NCBI RefSeq assembly: GCF_034321785.1
Contig: NZ_JAXLPB010000007.1
Location: 1-64,000, forward strand
Direction: 5' to 3'
Length of the DNA: 64,000 bases
DNA from: Fulvimarina uroteuthidis
GTDB taxonomy: Bacteria; Pseudomonadota; Alphaproteobacteria; Rhizobiales; Rhizobiaceae
A model generated the notes under the pieces. That model worked only from the letters and a program-made list of their open reading frames with translations, did no database searches and was not told the origin of the DNA. The position numbers and the translations under genes were made by a program. Positions 8,466 to 16,743 of this stretch are shown here, in pieces; position 1 is the first letter of the stretch, and each line of letters opens with the position of its first letter.

Positions 8466-8879
8466 GTGATCTTGCGGAAGAGCCTCTCGATCCTCGCCAA
8501 TCGGCTGAAGGCTGCGGCGAAGCGGCTGAAGCGGGACGTCGTCGTCCTGTGGCTGGCGGCTCGTGATCCCGAAACGCCCATGGCCGCCCGGTTGGTCGCA
8601 TTCTTGACGGCGGCCTATGCCCTGTCGCCCGTCGATCTGATCCCGGACTTCATTCCGGTCCTCGGGCTCCTCGATGATCTGGTTCTCGTCCCGGCTGGGA
8701 TCTGGCTCGCTCTCCGGCTGATCCCGAAGGCACAGATCTCGAGGCTGCGACGGCAGGCGGAAGCCATCGGACGTCGGCCGAAGAGCCGGCTCGGGCTCGT
8801 TCTGGTCGTCGCCATCTGGATGTCAGGGATCGCGCTGGTCCTCTACGCAACCCGGAGCCGATTGTTTACCGCCATGTGA
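8466..8879 (+). CDS. YkvA family membrane protein (DUF1232)
   Basis: The 137-aa protein contains the DUF1232 core TAAYALSPVDLIPDFIPVLGLLDD (about residues 50-73), in which the S-P-x-D-x-I-P-D segment and a following hydrophobic helix define the family. A second hydrophobic stretch lies near the C-terminus (VLVVAIWMSGIALVLY). The GTG at 8466 preceded by GGAAG is preferred; an in-frame ATG at 8409 would add 19 residues. It is on the plus strand, opposite to most neighbours, and its 3' end overlaps the broken EamA gene by 14 bp. Function in the family is poorly known. Confidence 0.85.
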   Translation: MILRKSLSILANRLKAAAKRLKRDVVVLWLAARDPETPMAARLVAFLTAAYALSPVDLIPDFIPVLGLLDDLVLVPAGIWLALRLIPKAQISRLRRQAEAIGRRPKSRLGLVLVVAIWMSGIALVLYATRSRLFTAM

Positions 8880-9300
8880 CGAACCATGCGCCGATGGCGA
8901 TGAGTGCGACGCCGAGCCAATTGACGGGAGCGAGCCGCTCGCCGAGGAAGAGAACGCCGAAGACGGCGACGAGGACGACGGAGAGTTTGTCGAGCGGTGC
9001 GACGCGCGCCGCATCGCCGAGCTTCAGAGCGCGGAATTAGCAGAGCCATGAAGCTCCTGTCGCGAACCCCGAAAGGATGAGGAAAACCAGAGAGCGACCT
9101 GGAAGCGAGGTCAGCGGGCGCCACTGTTTCGTGACCGCGACGATGCATGACAGAAGGGCTACGACGACAAGCGTGCGGATAAGCGTTGCGAGATCCGACG
9201 GGATGTCGGACACCCCGACCTTCGCCAGGATCGCGGTCGCGGCTGCGAACACCGCCGCCATGAGCGCCCAGAATTGCCAAGCCGTCGAGAATGCGCTCAT
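8866..9300 (-). pseudogene. EamA/DMT-family transporter, half-size, with an in-frame stop
   Basis: The frame from ATG 9300 (MSAFSTAWQFWALMAAV) to TAA 8866 gives a single 144-residue EamA unit of about five membrane helices. It is interrupted by TAA at 9037-9039 after GASWLC. The sequence resumes in the same frame as FRALKLGDAARVAPLDKLSV, which is the conserved continuation of this family, where a Tyr is normally found (CYFRAL). The change is therefore a single-base nonsense mutation (TAC or TAT to TAA). The gene lies 25 bp after the cyclase and is probably the last gene of the COG4705-cyclase operon. Confidence 0.8.
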
Positions 9301-9325
9301 CGTGATCGGTTCCTGCTGCAAGATG

Positions 9326-10567
9326 TCAATCGCGAAGCCTGTATCGCACGACTTCTTCCGCAAGGAGATGATTCCGAGGTGTCACGGTCTCTCGCGAGAC
9401 CTCCTCTACGTCCTCGGGAAGCGGGTCTGCAAATCCTGCGGGTGCGACGATCTCAGCCTCACTAGCCAGTGAACAGAGGCGGGACGCGAGGTTCACCGTG
9501 CGACCGAGAACCGTGAAGTCGGCTCTTTCGCTCGTGCCGACTGCCGTTGCGACGACCTCCCCCCGGTAGAGTCCGACACCGGGACGTCTTTCCAGATCGC
9601 GACATGCGCGAATGCATGCGAGGGCGGCATCGAAGGCGTGTGCGACGGCGTCTGGCTGCCTGAAGACCGCAAGCACCCCGTCGCCGATGATCTTGTCGAT
9701 TTCTCCGCAGTTCCCGGAAACGACCGCCGCGGTCCGCGTCATGAATGCATCGATCAATTTGGCGACGTCTTGCGTGTCGTTCGTGTCCGCAAAGCCGGAG
9801 AAGTCTCGGAGGTCGGCAAACAGGATGACGGCATCGAGCCGTTCCGTTTTGGTGGATGCACCAAGAGCGTCCCGAACCGCCGCGACCGGAAGAAAACTTC
9901 GCAGGCGATCGTGAATGCGACCGACATATCGCGCTTGGGCATCAATCCGTTTCTGCGCACGAACGACGACGAACGCCATCGTCACGACGAAGAGCACGAT
10001 TACGGATGCGAAGACCATCGCCCAGGTGCCCGCCGAGCGGAGGATCGAGGCCTCGAGCGATGTCGCCGGACGTGTCGCGGCAATCAGCGTGGCAAGTTCG
10101 CCGGTTTGCGGTTCAGCCGTCCCGATGGAAGTCCATGTGTTGGGAGTTATCAAATCTTCGACGAGGAGCGGCCCCGCTTCCTCGATCTCGTGCCGAAAAC
10201 CCGTCAGATCCGGATCGCTGCAACCCGCCTGCTCGTCGGCGCGGACCGTGTATGAGCGCGCGGGGGTGACGACCGAGAGGCATGTGAACCCCAATTCGAC
10301 GGCTTCGCGCTCCAGTTCGGCCAGCATCCGCGGTGTCGGCTCTGGCTCGATTGTATCGTTCGACGATCGTGGAACGATCGTGCTGACAAGGCGCACGTCC
10401 GATTGAGCAAAGAGGGACCCGGACCTCGCCGACACACCGGCGATCATAGTCACACCGAGTCCGAAACCGCCGATGACCAGCAACGGCAGGAGGACGAACA
10501 CGAAAGTTCCGAGAAGCGGAAAGGACGTGCCGATTTTCGCGGCGGACTCGGAGGTGTCGGGCGTCAA
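9326..10567 (-). CDS. Membrane-bound class III adenylate/guanylate cyclase
   Basis: The 413-aa protein has a first membrane helix at about residues 17-42, a periplasmic sensor segment of about 135 residues, and a second helix at about 180-203. The cytoplasmic catalytic domain has the two metal-binding aspartates (FADLRDFSGF; KIIGDGVLAVF) and the FTVLGRTVNLASRL motif. It would make cAMP or cGMP; substrate choice cannot be settled by eye. Two cysteines in the periplasmic part (GFTCLS and AGCSDPD) may form a disulfide. It follows COG4705 copy 2 by about 90 bp and probably shares the operator at 11539, which would link the regulon to a cyclic nucleotide signal. Confidence 0.9.
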   Translation of the reverse strand: MTPDTSESAAKIGTSFPLLGTFVFVLLPLLVIGGFGLGVTMIAGVSARSGSLFAQSDVRLVSTIVPRSSNDTIEPEPTPRMLAELEREAVELGFTCLSVVTPARSYTVRADEQAGCSDPDLTGFRHEIEEAGPLLVEDLITPNTWTSIGTAEPQTGELATLIAATRPATSLEASILRSAGTWAMVFASVIVLFVVTMAFVVVRAQKRIDAQARYVGRIHDRLRSFLPVAAVRDALGASTKTERLDAVILFADLRDFSGFADTNDTQDVAKLIDAFMTRTAAVVSGNCGEIDKIIGDGVLAVFRQPDAVAHAFDAALACIRACRDLERRPGVGLYRGEVVATAVGTSERADFTVLGRTVNLASRLCSLASEAEIVAPAGFADPLPEDVEEVSRETVTPRNHLLAEEVVRYRLRD

Positions 10568-10660
10568 ACTGAATGTCAGGGGATCCCTCCAGGAAAGGGA
10601 ACTGGACGCACGATGCTCGCACGTCCCGTGGTGGGCCAGTCGGGGAAGATCCAGTTGCCC

Positions 10661-11455
10661 TCAGGCCGAAAGGCTCGGCGTGGCGCCTTCCTCGATCTTG
10701 TCCTTCTTCGTCACGGTCAGGTAGGTGACGAGACCGGCGATGGTGAGGAGGAAGAGAGCACTGGTGCCCGTGGTGCCGAGGCCGAGACCCCCATGGTTCG
10801 TCGGCTGCGAGAGGAGATCGCCCATTGAGGCCCCGAACGGCCGGGTCAGGATGTAGGCGACCCAGAATGTCAGGACCGCGCCGGCTCCGAACCGATAGGC
10901 GGCGTAGACGCATGCGATAAGCGCGCCGAAGATCAGTGCCGAGATGCCGTAGCCGAGGCCGAGGCGCTCCGCGATCAGATCGCCGGCGGATGTGCCGAGC
11001 GCGAAGGTGAAGAGGATCGCGGCCCAGTAGAAGAGTTCGCGCTTGCGCGTGAAGATCGAATGGATCGAAAGCGTCCGCTCGCTGGCGTACCAAGCGAGGA
11101 ACGTGACAGCGAGGCCGATCGAGAAGGCGATCGTGGTGGTAACGAGGCTGATGCCGAGATCGTCGACCATGTAGTCGGAGATCAGCGTTCCGACGACCGA
11201 CCCGAAGACGACGACGAGCCAGTAGCTGGTCGCGACATATTCGCGGAGCTTCAATTGGTAGGCGAGAACCGCGACGAGAAGAGCGCTCATGATGAGCGAG
11301 GTGACGACGAGGCCGAGGCCGACATTGAAGATGAGAAAATCGGCGGCTGTCTCGCCGACCGTCGTCGCCATGATCTTGATGACCCAAAAGGCGAGCGTGA
11401 TCTGGGGGACCTTGCACAGGAGGGTTTCGGTCAGGGCCGATTGGTTCGAGTTCAT
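10661..11455 (-). CDS. COG4705-family integral membrane protein (copy 2)
   Basis: This 264-aa paralogue of the protein at 6490-7296 carries the same four repeated acidic signatures (TTVGETAADF, SVVGTLISDY, FALGTSAGDL, RPFGASMGDL). The start at 11455 (MNSNQSALTE) has a GGAG ribosome-binding site 8 bp upstream and is preferred to the longer reading from 11494, which would also leave less room after the operator at 11539. It is the first gene of a likely operon with the cyclase and the EamA carrier. Function is unknown; about eight membrane helices are predicted by hydrophobicity. Confidence 0.85.
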   Translation of the reverse strand: MNSNQSALTETLLCKVPQITLAFWVIKIMATTVGETAADFLIFNVGLGLVVTSLIMSALLVAVLAYQLKLREYVATSYWLVVVFGSVVGTLISDYMVDDLGISLVTTTIAFSIGLAVTFLAWYASERTLSIHSIFTRKRELFYWAAILFTFALGTSAGDLIAERLGLGYGISALIFGALIACVYAAYRFGAGAVLTFWVAYILTRPFGASMGDLLSQPTNHGGLGLGTTGTSALFLLTIAGLVTYLTVTKKDKIEEGATPSLSA

Positions 11456-11538
11456 TCCGGGGCTCCAAGGGAAAATCGCCGCTTCCTGCGGCATATCCGA
11501 TGGCTTAGGTGACCCGAATTGCGGTCGCTTCTCTCCGG

Positions 11539-11556
11539 CTATACCATTTCGTAATT
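11539..11556 (-). promoter_or_regulatory. Operator element before COG4705 copy 2
   Basis: CTATAC CATTTC GTAATT on the plus strand, 84 bp before the start at 11455. Its first three bases form the TAG stop codon of the histidine kinase gene, so the element is tucked against the end of the preceding operon. Confidence 0.65.
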
Positions 11557-12969
11557 CTGCGTGCTTAGCGCGGCGTGAGCGGTCGGAAGTTCGATCCGGA
11601 TCCGCAGGCCGGGGGCGTTGTCTAGCGCCTCGACAGTGCCTGAGTGTAGTTCCACGATTGCCGCAACGAGAGACAGACCAAGTCCGCTTCCGGGTGTGGT
11701 GCGACTGCGATCGAGTCGATAAAGGCGTTCAAAGATGCGTTCGCGCTCGTTCTCGGAAACGCCCGGTCCATCGTCTGCTATATCGAGCCGAACCCGGCCG
11801 TTCTGTATCGAGACCGCAACCTCGATCCGACCGGGCGCGGGAACATGGCGGATCGCATTCTCCAAGAGGTTTGCGACGGCCTGTGTGAGGAGTTCCTCGT
11901 CGCCTTCGATTTCACCGAGTTCGAGATGCTTCCAGATCAGTTCGTGTTCTTCGTCGGCCGCAACCTCCCCGTATATGTCACAGGTTTTCCGCACAACGTT
12001 AGCAAGATCCAGGCGGCGGAACCGGGATTTCCTTGTTCCGGCTTCGATCTGGGCAATCCGAAGAAGTGCGTTGAAAGTCTCGATCGCCGCGTCGCTCTCC
12101 TCGATCGCTGCGTCGATGGCCGTCTCGTATTCATCCGGCGAACGAGGTTGTCGCCTCACGACTTCGAGCTTCTGCCTGAGCCTCGCGAGCGGTGTTCTAA
12201 GATCATGGGCGATGTCGGCCGAGACCTGCTTCAAACTCGAAAGCAACGTCTCGATCCGGGCAAGCATAGTGTTAATGTCGGTCGCAAGACGATCCAGTTC
12301 GTCCCGCCGCTTGGAAACGGGGAGGCGAAGGTCAAGACGTCCCTCGACGATCCGCCGTGTCGTGGCGGCGATTTCGTCTACCCGGCGCGTCGGCCCCACG
12401 GAAACGATGAAGCCGCCGACAAGGGCGAGAAGCGTCGTGACAAGCGCGCCCCAGAGCATGGCCGACAGGATGATTTCCTGTGTCTCGTCGAGGACGTGTG
12501 AGTTCCGCCCGATCATGACGTCGAACGGACCGATCCGTTCGCCGAGGCCGAGCAGCAAAACCTCTCCATCGCTGTTGCGGGAGGCAGCTCTCTTCAGATC
12601 CTCGGAGTTGTCGAATGTGTTCTGTGACAGTTTCTCGTCCGTCCAGCCGTCGCGCCAGAGATCGGGAGGCATATTGCCCGCGATCGCTGCTCCGTCGGAC
12701 GATTGGCGCATCATGAAGAAGCGATCTTCCGATGCGGATTCCGCGAGATCGTCCATACGTTCAAGAAGTGCACCTTCGCCTCCGGCACGAAAGGCCTGCC
12801 GCAAGATGCGCATGTCATCGGAGACCGCCGAGCGCAGGATCCCAGCCATCTCTGAGGAGGCGGCGATATAGGTTATGCCGAGGATCGCGAGGACCGATCC
12901 TAGAAAGAAGACGGTGTAAAGAAGCGCGACCCGGAAGGAGGTCGAACGGAACGGCTCAGGACGGAACAT
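11539..12969 (-). CDS. Two-component sensor histidine kinase (HAMP/HisKA/HATPase)
   Basis: The 476-aa inner-membrane sensor has helix 1 at about residues 13-36, a periplasmic domain of about 130 residues, helix 2 at about 168-190, and a HAMP linker. The dimerisation/phosphoacceptor box is SADIAHDLRTPLARL (His255), and the ATP-binding N box NLLENAIRH (Asn371), DDGPGV and GSGLGLSL follow. The periplasmic domain is rich in acidic residues, as in cation or antimicrobial-peptide sensors, but the ligand cannot be read from sequence. Its start overlaps the response regulator gene by 14 bp. The neighbourhood (eptA, dgkA, PAP2, PepSY) suggests a PmrB/ColS/BqsS-like envelope sensor. Confidence 0.93.
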   Translation of the reverse strand: MFRPEPFRSTSFRVALLYTVFFLGSVLAILGITYIAASSEMAGILRSAVSDDMRILRQAFRAGGEGALLERMDDLAESASEDRFFMMRQSSDGAAIAGNMPPDLWRDGWTDEKLSQNTFDNSEDLKRAASRNSDGEVLLLGLGERIGPFDVMIGRNSHVLDETQEIILSAMLWGALVTTLLALVGGFIVSVGPTRRVDEIAATTRRIVEGRLDLRLPVSKRRDELDRLATDINTMLARIETLLSSLKQVSADIAHDLRTPLARLRQKLEVVRRQPRSPDEYETAIDAAIEESDAAIETFNALLRIAQIEAGTRKSRFRRLDLANVVRKTCDIYGEVAADEEHELIWKHLELGEIEGDEELLTQAVANLLENAIRHVPAPGRIEVAVSIQNGRVRLDIADDGPGVSENERERIFERLYRLDRSRTTPGSGLGLSLVAAIVELHSGTVEALDNAPGLRIRIELPTAHAALSTQNYEMV

Positions 12970-13633
12970 TGAGGACGTATCCAGCGCCTCTGATCGTCTT
13001 GATCATTTCGGTCACGTATGGTCGATCCACCTTGCCACGTAGCCGGCTGACATGGGTTTCCACTACGTTGGTCTTCGGGTCGAAGTGAAAATCCCAGACG
13101 CGCTCGAGCAACATGGTTCGCGTCAGAACCCGTCCGCGATTGCGCATCATGTATTCCAGAAGCCGGAATTCGCGAGGTTGCAGATCGATTTCCCGGCTCT
13201 CGCGCTTCACCGTCCGGGCGATCAGATTCATCTCAAGAGCGCCCACCGTCAGGACCGTCTCCTCCTTGCGCATGGGTGAGCGGCGCGCCAGCGCATTAAG
13301 CCGCGCCATTAATTCGGAAAAGGCGAAGGGCTTGACGAGATAGTCGTCGGCCCCAGCTTCCAGCCCCTCGACGCGGTCGTCGAGACCGGACACGGAGGTC
13401 AGGAAGATCACCGGCGTGTCTCGTCCGGAGGAGCGCAGCGCCCTGACGATGGACAGCCCGTCGATACCGGGCAGCATACGGTCGACGACCATCGCGTCGT
13501 AGTCCCGCGTGCAGGCAAGCTCCAAACCTATCGGGCCGGACGCCGCATGATCCGGATCGTGGCCCTCCTCCTTCAGCCCGCCGGTGACGTAATCGGCGGT
13601 CGAGCGGTCGTCTTCGATGACGAGCACTTTCAT
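12956..13633 (-). CDS. OmpR/PhoB-family response regulator
   Basis: The 225-aa protein has an N-terminal receiver with acidic pocket EDD (7-9), phosphoacceptor Asp51 (VVDRMLPGIDG), Thr in FLTSVS and Lys in LVKPFAF. A C-terminal winged helix follows (REFRLLEYMMRNRGRVLTR; VVETHVSRLRGKV; IRGAGYVL). The start at 13633 (MKVLVIEDD) overlaps the stop of the phosphatase gene as ATGA. It is the best candidate to bind the repeated 18-bp element: OmpR-type regulators bind paired half-sites about one helical turn apart, and the halves here are centred 12 bp apart. Confidence 0.94.
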   Translation of the reverse strand: MKVLVIEDDRSTADYVTGGLKEEGHDPDHAASGPIGLELACTRDYDAMVVDRMLPGIDGLSIVRALRSSGRDTPVIFLTSVSGLDDRVEGLEAGADDYLVKPFAFSELMARLNALARRSPMRKEETVLTVGALEMNLIARTVKRESREIDLQPREFRLLEYMMRNRGRVLTRTMLLERVWDFHFDPKTNVVETHVSRLRGKVDRPYVTEMIKTIRGAGYVLNVPS

Positions 13634-14232
13634 TGTGCGTTTCCTTCTCTGGCTTCCGCCATTTGCGTATATGCCGCGCCCGCGGCGACGAAGGCCTCGA
13701 AAGCCTTGTCCATGGCCCCTGTGCGACTCCAAAGCCATGGAAAGTGACCGTAAGCGACGGATAGCTGATCGTCTGCTTCGTCGGCGGACTTGCCTGCTAT
13801 ACTATATTCGTAGATCGCCGACGCCAGTCCTGTCCGATCCGCGCCTCCCATGCAGTGAATCAGCAAAGGTTTCGGGGCAGACTCTATCACGGTCGCGAGC
13901 CGCCGCATCGTAGCAAGGTCCGGTTCCTCGCGAGCCGAGAGCCCGATCGAGATGTGCACGATCTTCGAGCGGCGCACGACATCCGCTTCGTTGGAATACC
14001 AGCCGACGTCCGGGTGCTCGCCACGCAGGTTCAGGATTGATTTTATCCCCTTCTGCGCGATGAGTGCTTCGAGATCGTCTCGGTCGAGTTGCCCGGAGCG
14101 ATAGACGGCACCCAATTCGACGGCGTGGACGTTCCCGGAGAAATGCAGGAAGCCGGCATACCCCGCGGGAGGGGCAACAAGGACGGCGACCGCAATAAGG
14201 AAACCGCCGATTGGACGTCTGATGCCGGACAC
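13630..14232 (-). CDS. Membrane-anchored dual-specificity/tyrosine phosphatase-like protein
   Basis: The 200-aa protein has an N-terminal membrane anchor (GGFLIAVAVLVAPPAGYAGF) and a cysteine-phosphatase domain with loop HCMGGADRTG (Cys127, Arg133) and an upstream NLRGEHPD. This places the active site outside the cytoplasm, so lipid phosphates or secreted substrates are plausible. A GTG start at 14232 is chosen because GGAGGA lies 8 bp upstream and the longer reading would cross the operator at 14301. It is translationally coupled to the response regulator. It could tune the signalling pathway or dephosphorylate lipid A or isoprenyl phosphates; neither is shown. Confidence 0.85.
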   Translation of the reverse strand: MSGIRRPIGGFLIAVAVLVAPPAGYAGFLHFSGNVHAVELGAVYRSGQLDRDDLEALIAQKGIKSILNLRGEHPDVGWYSNEADVVRRSKIVHISIGLSAREEPDLATMRRLATVIESAPKPLLIHCMGGADRTGLASAIYEYSIAGKSADEADDQLSVAYGHFPWLWSRTGAMDKAFEAFVAAGAAYTQMAEAREGNAQ

Positions 14233-14300
14233 GAACGAGATCCTCCAAATTGAGTGTCTCGTCTTCGTAAGGCGCGGAATTTGCCGGCGAATGTCCCCAA

Positions 14301-14318
14301 CTATACCGATTTGTATAC
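14301..14318 (-). promoter_or_regulatory. Operator element before the phosphatase-RR-HK operon
   Basis: CTATAC CGATTT GTATAC, a near-perfect inverted repeat 69 bp before the GTG start. Its position in front of the operon holding the response regulator suggests autoregulation. Confidence 0.7.
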
Positions 14319-14590
14319 CAACGCAGCAATTGATTTCCAAATATTGCCATTAATATAATTTCAAACTCATTTTATCCCTTTCTTGCCGACAAAGAGAACT
14401 ATCACAATATGCGCACAAACTTATGATACAAAAATAGATTAAGAAAATAACAAATCACTGAAATGTAGACTTTCAAATATGCTTGTATTCGTTAGTTTGT
14501 GGCCGATGGCGAAAAACCGAAAAATTTCCGGCAGCTCGCTTATTCGCCGCCTATTTGCTTGATGGCCGGTTTCTTCAGTGGATCACGCCG

Positions 14591-15058
14591 ATGAGAAACG
14601 TTTCCATTCTAACCGCCGGATCGGCACTCATCACGATTGCCGTCGTGGTCACGATCTGGTCATGGATATCGACAGGATCGGTGGGCGAGTTGCGACCGGG
14701 CGACGACGACGCCGTCGTGCAGGGCTCTCGGATATACGCGCAGAATTGCGCCTCTTGTCATGGCGGCGACCTTCAGGGCTAGACGAATTGGAAGCAGCCG
14801 GGTCCCGATGGACGTATGCCCGCACCGCCGCACGACGAAACCGGTCATACTTGGCATCATGATGGCCGAACATTGTTCCGCCTAGTGAAATTCGGCCCAA
14901 CCGCACTGCTCGATCCTGGTTCGTCGTACGAAACGAATATGCCTGCCTATGACGGTGTTCTGGAGGATGAGGAAATTCTCGCAGTCCTCTCCTACATTAA
15001 GAGTACCTGGCCGGATGATGTCAGACAGCGTCACGACGAAATGGAGGTAATGCAATGA
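14591..15058 (+). pseudogene. c-type cytochrome with an in-frame amber stop
   Basis: From ATG 14591 the frame encodes an N-terminal membrane anchor (ILTAGSALITIAVVVTIWSW) and the haem motif NCASCHGGDLQG, then hits TAG at 14780-14782. It continues in frame as TNWKQPGPDGRMPAPPHD, HTWHHDGRTLF and the haem-ligand segment TNMPAYDGVLEDEEI to TGA at 15058. Related cytochromes read straight through this point, with Gln plausible at the stop. The end overlaps the multicopper oxidase start by 4 bp (ATGA), so it was the oxidase's electron partner. Unless the stop is suppressed, the methionine haem ligand is lost. The 270 bp upstream (14319-14590) is AT-rich, with no gene seen. Confidence 0.8.
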
Positions 15059-16593
15059 TCAGCCAAAGGGCTAACAATGCGGGCTTCAAGACGACCCGCC
15101 GTGCAGTGTTGCTTGGCGGTACCTTTGCTCTCGCTGCGCCGGGCTTGCTACGCGCTCAGGGCATGATGGAGCATGGAGGCATGATGGAGAGCGGCAGAAA
15201 TTCAACGGCCGCCACTCCCGCCGGTGGCGCCCCGTTCAGATCCTTGCCCACACTCAATGTCACAAACGGCAAACTCGATCTGCGCGCAATGGCTGGACAA
15301 ACGCATTTTGAAGGCGGTGCTCCGACAAAGACAAAGGGGTTCAGTCAAGCCTACTTGGGACCGACAATACGTCTTAGGCGTGGGGAAACGGTCGAGGCAC
15401 AAGTCGCGAACGCAACCGAACGGCCGATTTCTGTGCATTGGCACGGACTACACGTGACTTCCGATGCTGATGGGGGAGCTCCGCAATCCGCCATCGCTGC
15501 GGGTGACAGTTGGAAAGCCACGCTGCCCATCGAACAGCCTGCGGCGACGCTCTGGTATCACACTCATGTTCATGGCCACACGGCGCCCGACGTTTGGGCC
15601 GGCCTCGCTGGTGCGATGATCCTCGAGGATGAGGTGTCGGATGCATTAGGTTTGCCGTCCACAGACGGTATCGATGATTTCACGATAATCATGCAAGACA
15701 AGAGCTTCGATGCCGAGGGGCGTGCAAACTACGATCCAGGCATGATGGGCATCATGCACGGAGTGGTAGGCCAGATCGTGCTTGTGAACGGCCAGTTTGC
15801 GCCACGGGCTTCAGTGCCTGCGGGACCTGTTCGTTTGCGATTGATCAACGCTGCTACCTCCGCCGAACATCATGTAACCTTCGCTCATCCAACCGTTGTG
15901 GTCGGAGTCGATCAGGGGCTTCTGCCCGAACCGATTGCTGTGGAAAGCGTGACTGTCTCGCCTGGCGCACGGGTCGAGGTGATCGTAGATCTGAGTGATG
16001 GCGAAATATGTATGCCGTCAGTCACGGCAGCGACCGTGGGCAGCTCAGAGGGCGGTGATGCTAGCATGATGGGTGGTGGCATGATGGCGGAGAGAAACAC
16101 GCCCCACCCCCTTCTGACGCTCGCTCCAGATGCGTCGCTACCTGTGCGCGGCCGGATCCCCGATCGCTTGGTGGACCCGCTTCCTGATCCGCCGACGCCA
16201 GTCACGACCCGTCGCTTCGCCCTTCAAGAGAATATGGGTCCGATGCAGCATCTGCGCAGCGCAATTGGTTCCGGGCCGGTGATGGCGATCAATGGCGAAC
16301 CTTACAATCCGGAACGAATGAATTTTACGGTTAAGCGTGGGACGGTTGAGCGGTGGACGATCTCCGCGGAGGGCATGGCTCATCCTTTCCATGCACATGG
16401 GGTAAAATTCCGGGTGCCCGAGCCGACTGGACCGGAGGAAATGGGTTGGAAGGACGTGGTGACGGTGTCCGGCACGCGGGATCTCTGGGTTTCTGTCGAA
16501 GCAGAATCACGAGGTGACATACCTTTCATGTACCATTGTCATATCCTGGAGCATGAGGATGCTGGCATGATGGGTCAATTCATCACCAAGTAA
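15055..16593 (+). CDS. Periplasmic multicopper oxidase (laccase/CueO-like)
   Basis: This 512-aa protein is exported by the Tat system (KTTRRAVLLGG near residue 17, then a hydrophobic stretch ending in LRAQ). The four copper-binding regions of a three-domain oxidase are present: HWHGLH (about 133), HTHVHGH (about 175), HPFHAHG (about 450) and the C-terminal HCHILEHEDAGMM, with Met as axial type-1 ligand. Met-rich patches (GMMEHGGMMESG; MMGGGMMAE) resemble the Cu(I)-capturing segments of CueO. It probably oxidises Cu(I) or organic substrates. It is coupled to the broken cytochrome gene upstream. Confidence 0.92.
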   Translation: MISQRANNAGFKTTRRAVLLGGTFALAAPGLLRAQGMMEHGGMMESGRNSTAATPAGGAPFRSLPTLNVTNGKLDLRAMAGQTHFEGGAPTKTKGFSQAYLGPTIRLRRGETVEAQVANATERPISVHWHGLHVTSDADGGAPQSAIAAGDSWKATLPIEQPAATLWYHTHVHGHTAPDVWAGLAGAMILEDEVSDALGLPSTDGIDDFTIIMQDKSFDAEGRANYDPGMMGIMHGVVGQIVLVNGQFAPRASVPAGPVRLRLINAATSAEHHVTFAHPTVVVGVDQGLLPEPIAVESVTVSPGARVEVIVDLSDGEICMPSVTAATVGSSEGGDASMMGGGMMAERNTPHPLLTLAPDASLPVRGRIPDRLVDPLPDPPTPVTTRRFALQENMGPMQHLRSAIGSGPVMAINGEPYNPERMNFTVKRGTVERWTISAEGMAHPFHAHGVKFRVPEPTGPEEMGWKDVVTVSGTRDLWVSVEAESRGDIPFMYHCHILEHEDAGMMGQFITK

Positions 16594-16743
16594 GCGCTGC
16601 TTCACACCCCATTTTCTAATCAACTCAAAGATCGTTTCGGCCTGTTGCGCCGTTTAAGTTTGCAGGGATAACGAACTCATGACCGATCTCGGCAGTCGTC
16701 GTCACCGAAACTCAGCGGACTTTAATTTTGTGGTAGCTACAGC

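Noticed and set aside
13797..13814. Another CTATAC match (CTATAC TATATT CGTAGA)
   Set aside because: It lies inside the phosphatase coding sequence, the second half does not match, and it is not at the usual distance from a start codon.
3801..14782. TAG amber codons read as sense (genetic recoding)
   Set aside because: Two broken genes have TAG inside conserved frames, but TAG is a proper stop elsewhere (the histidine kinase ends in TAG at 11539 and the Met-rich peptide in TAG at 36172) and a third break uses TAA. Simple nonsense mutation is more likely.
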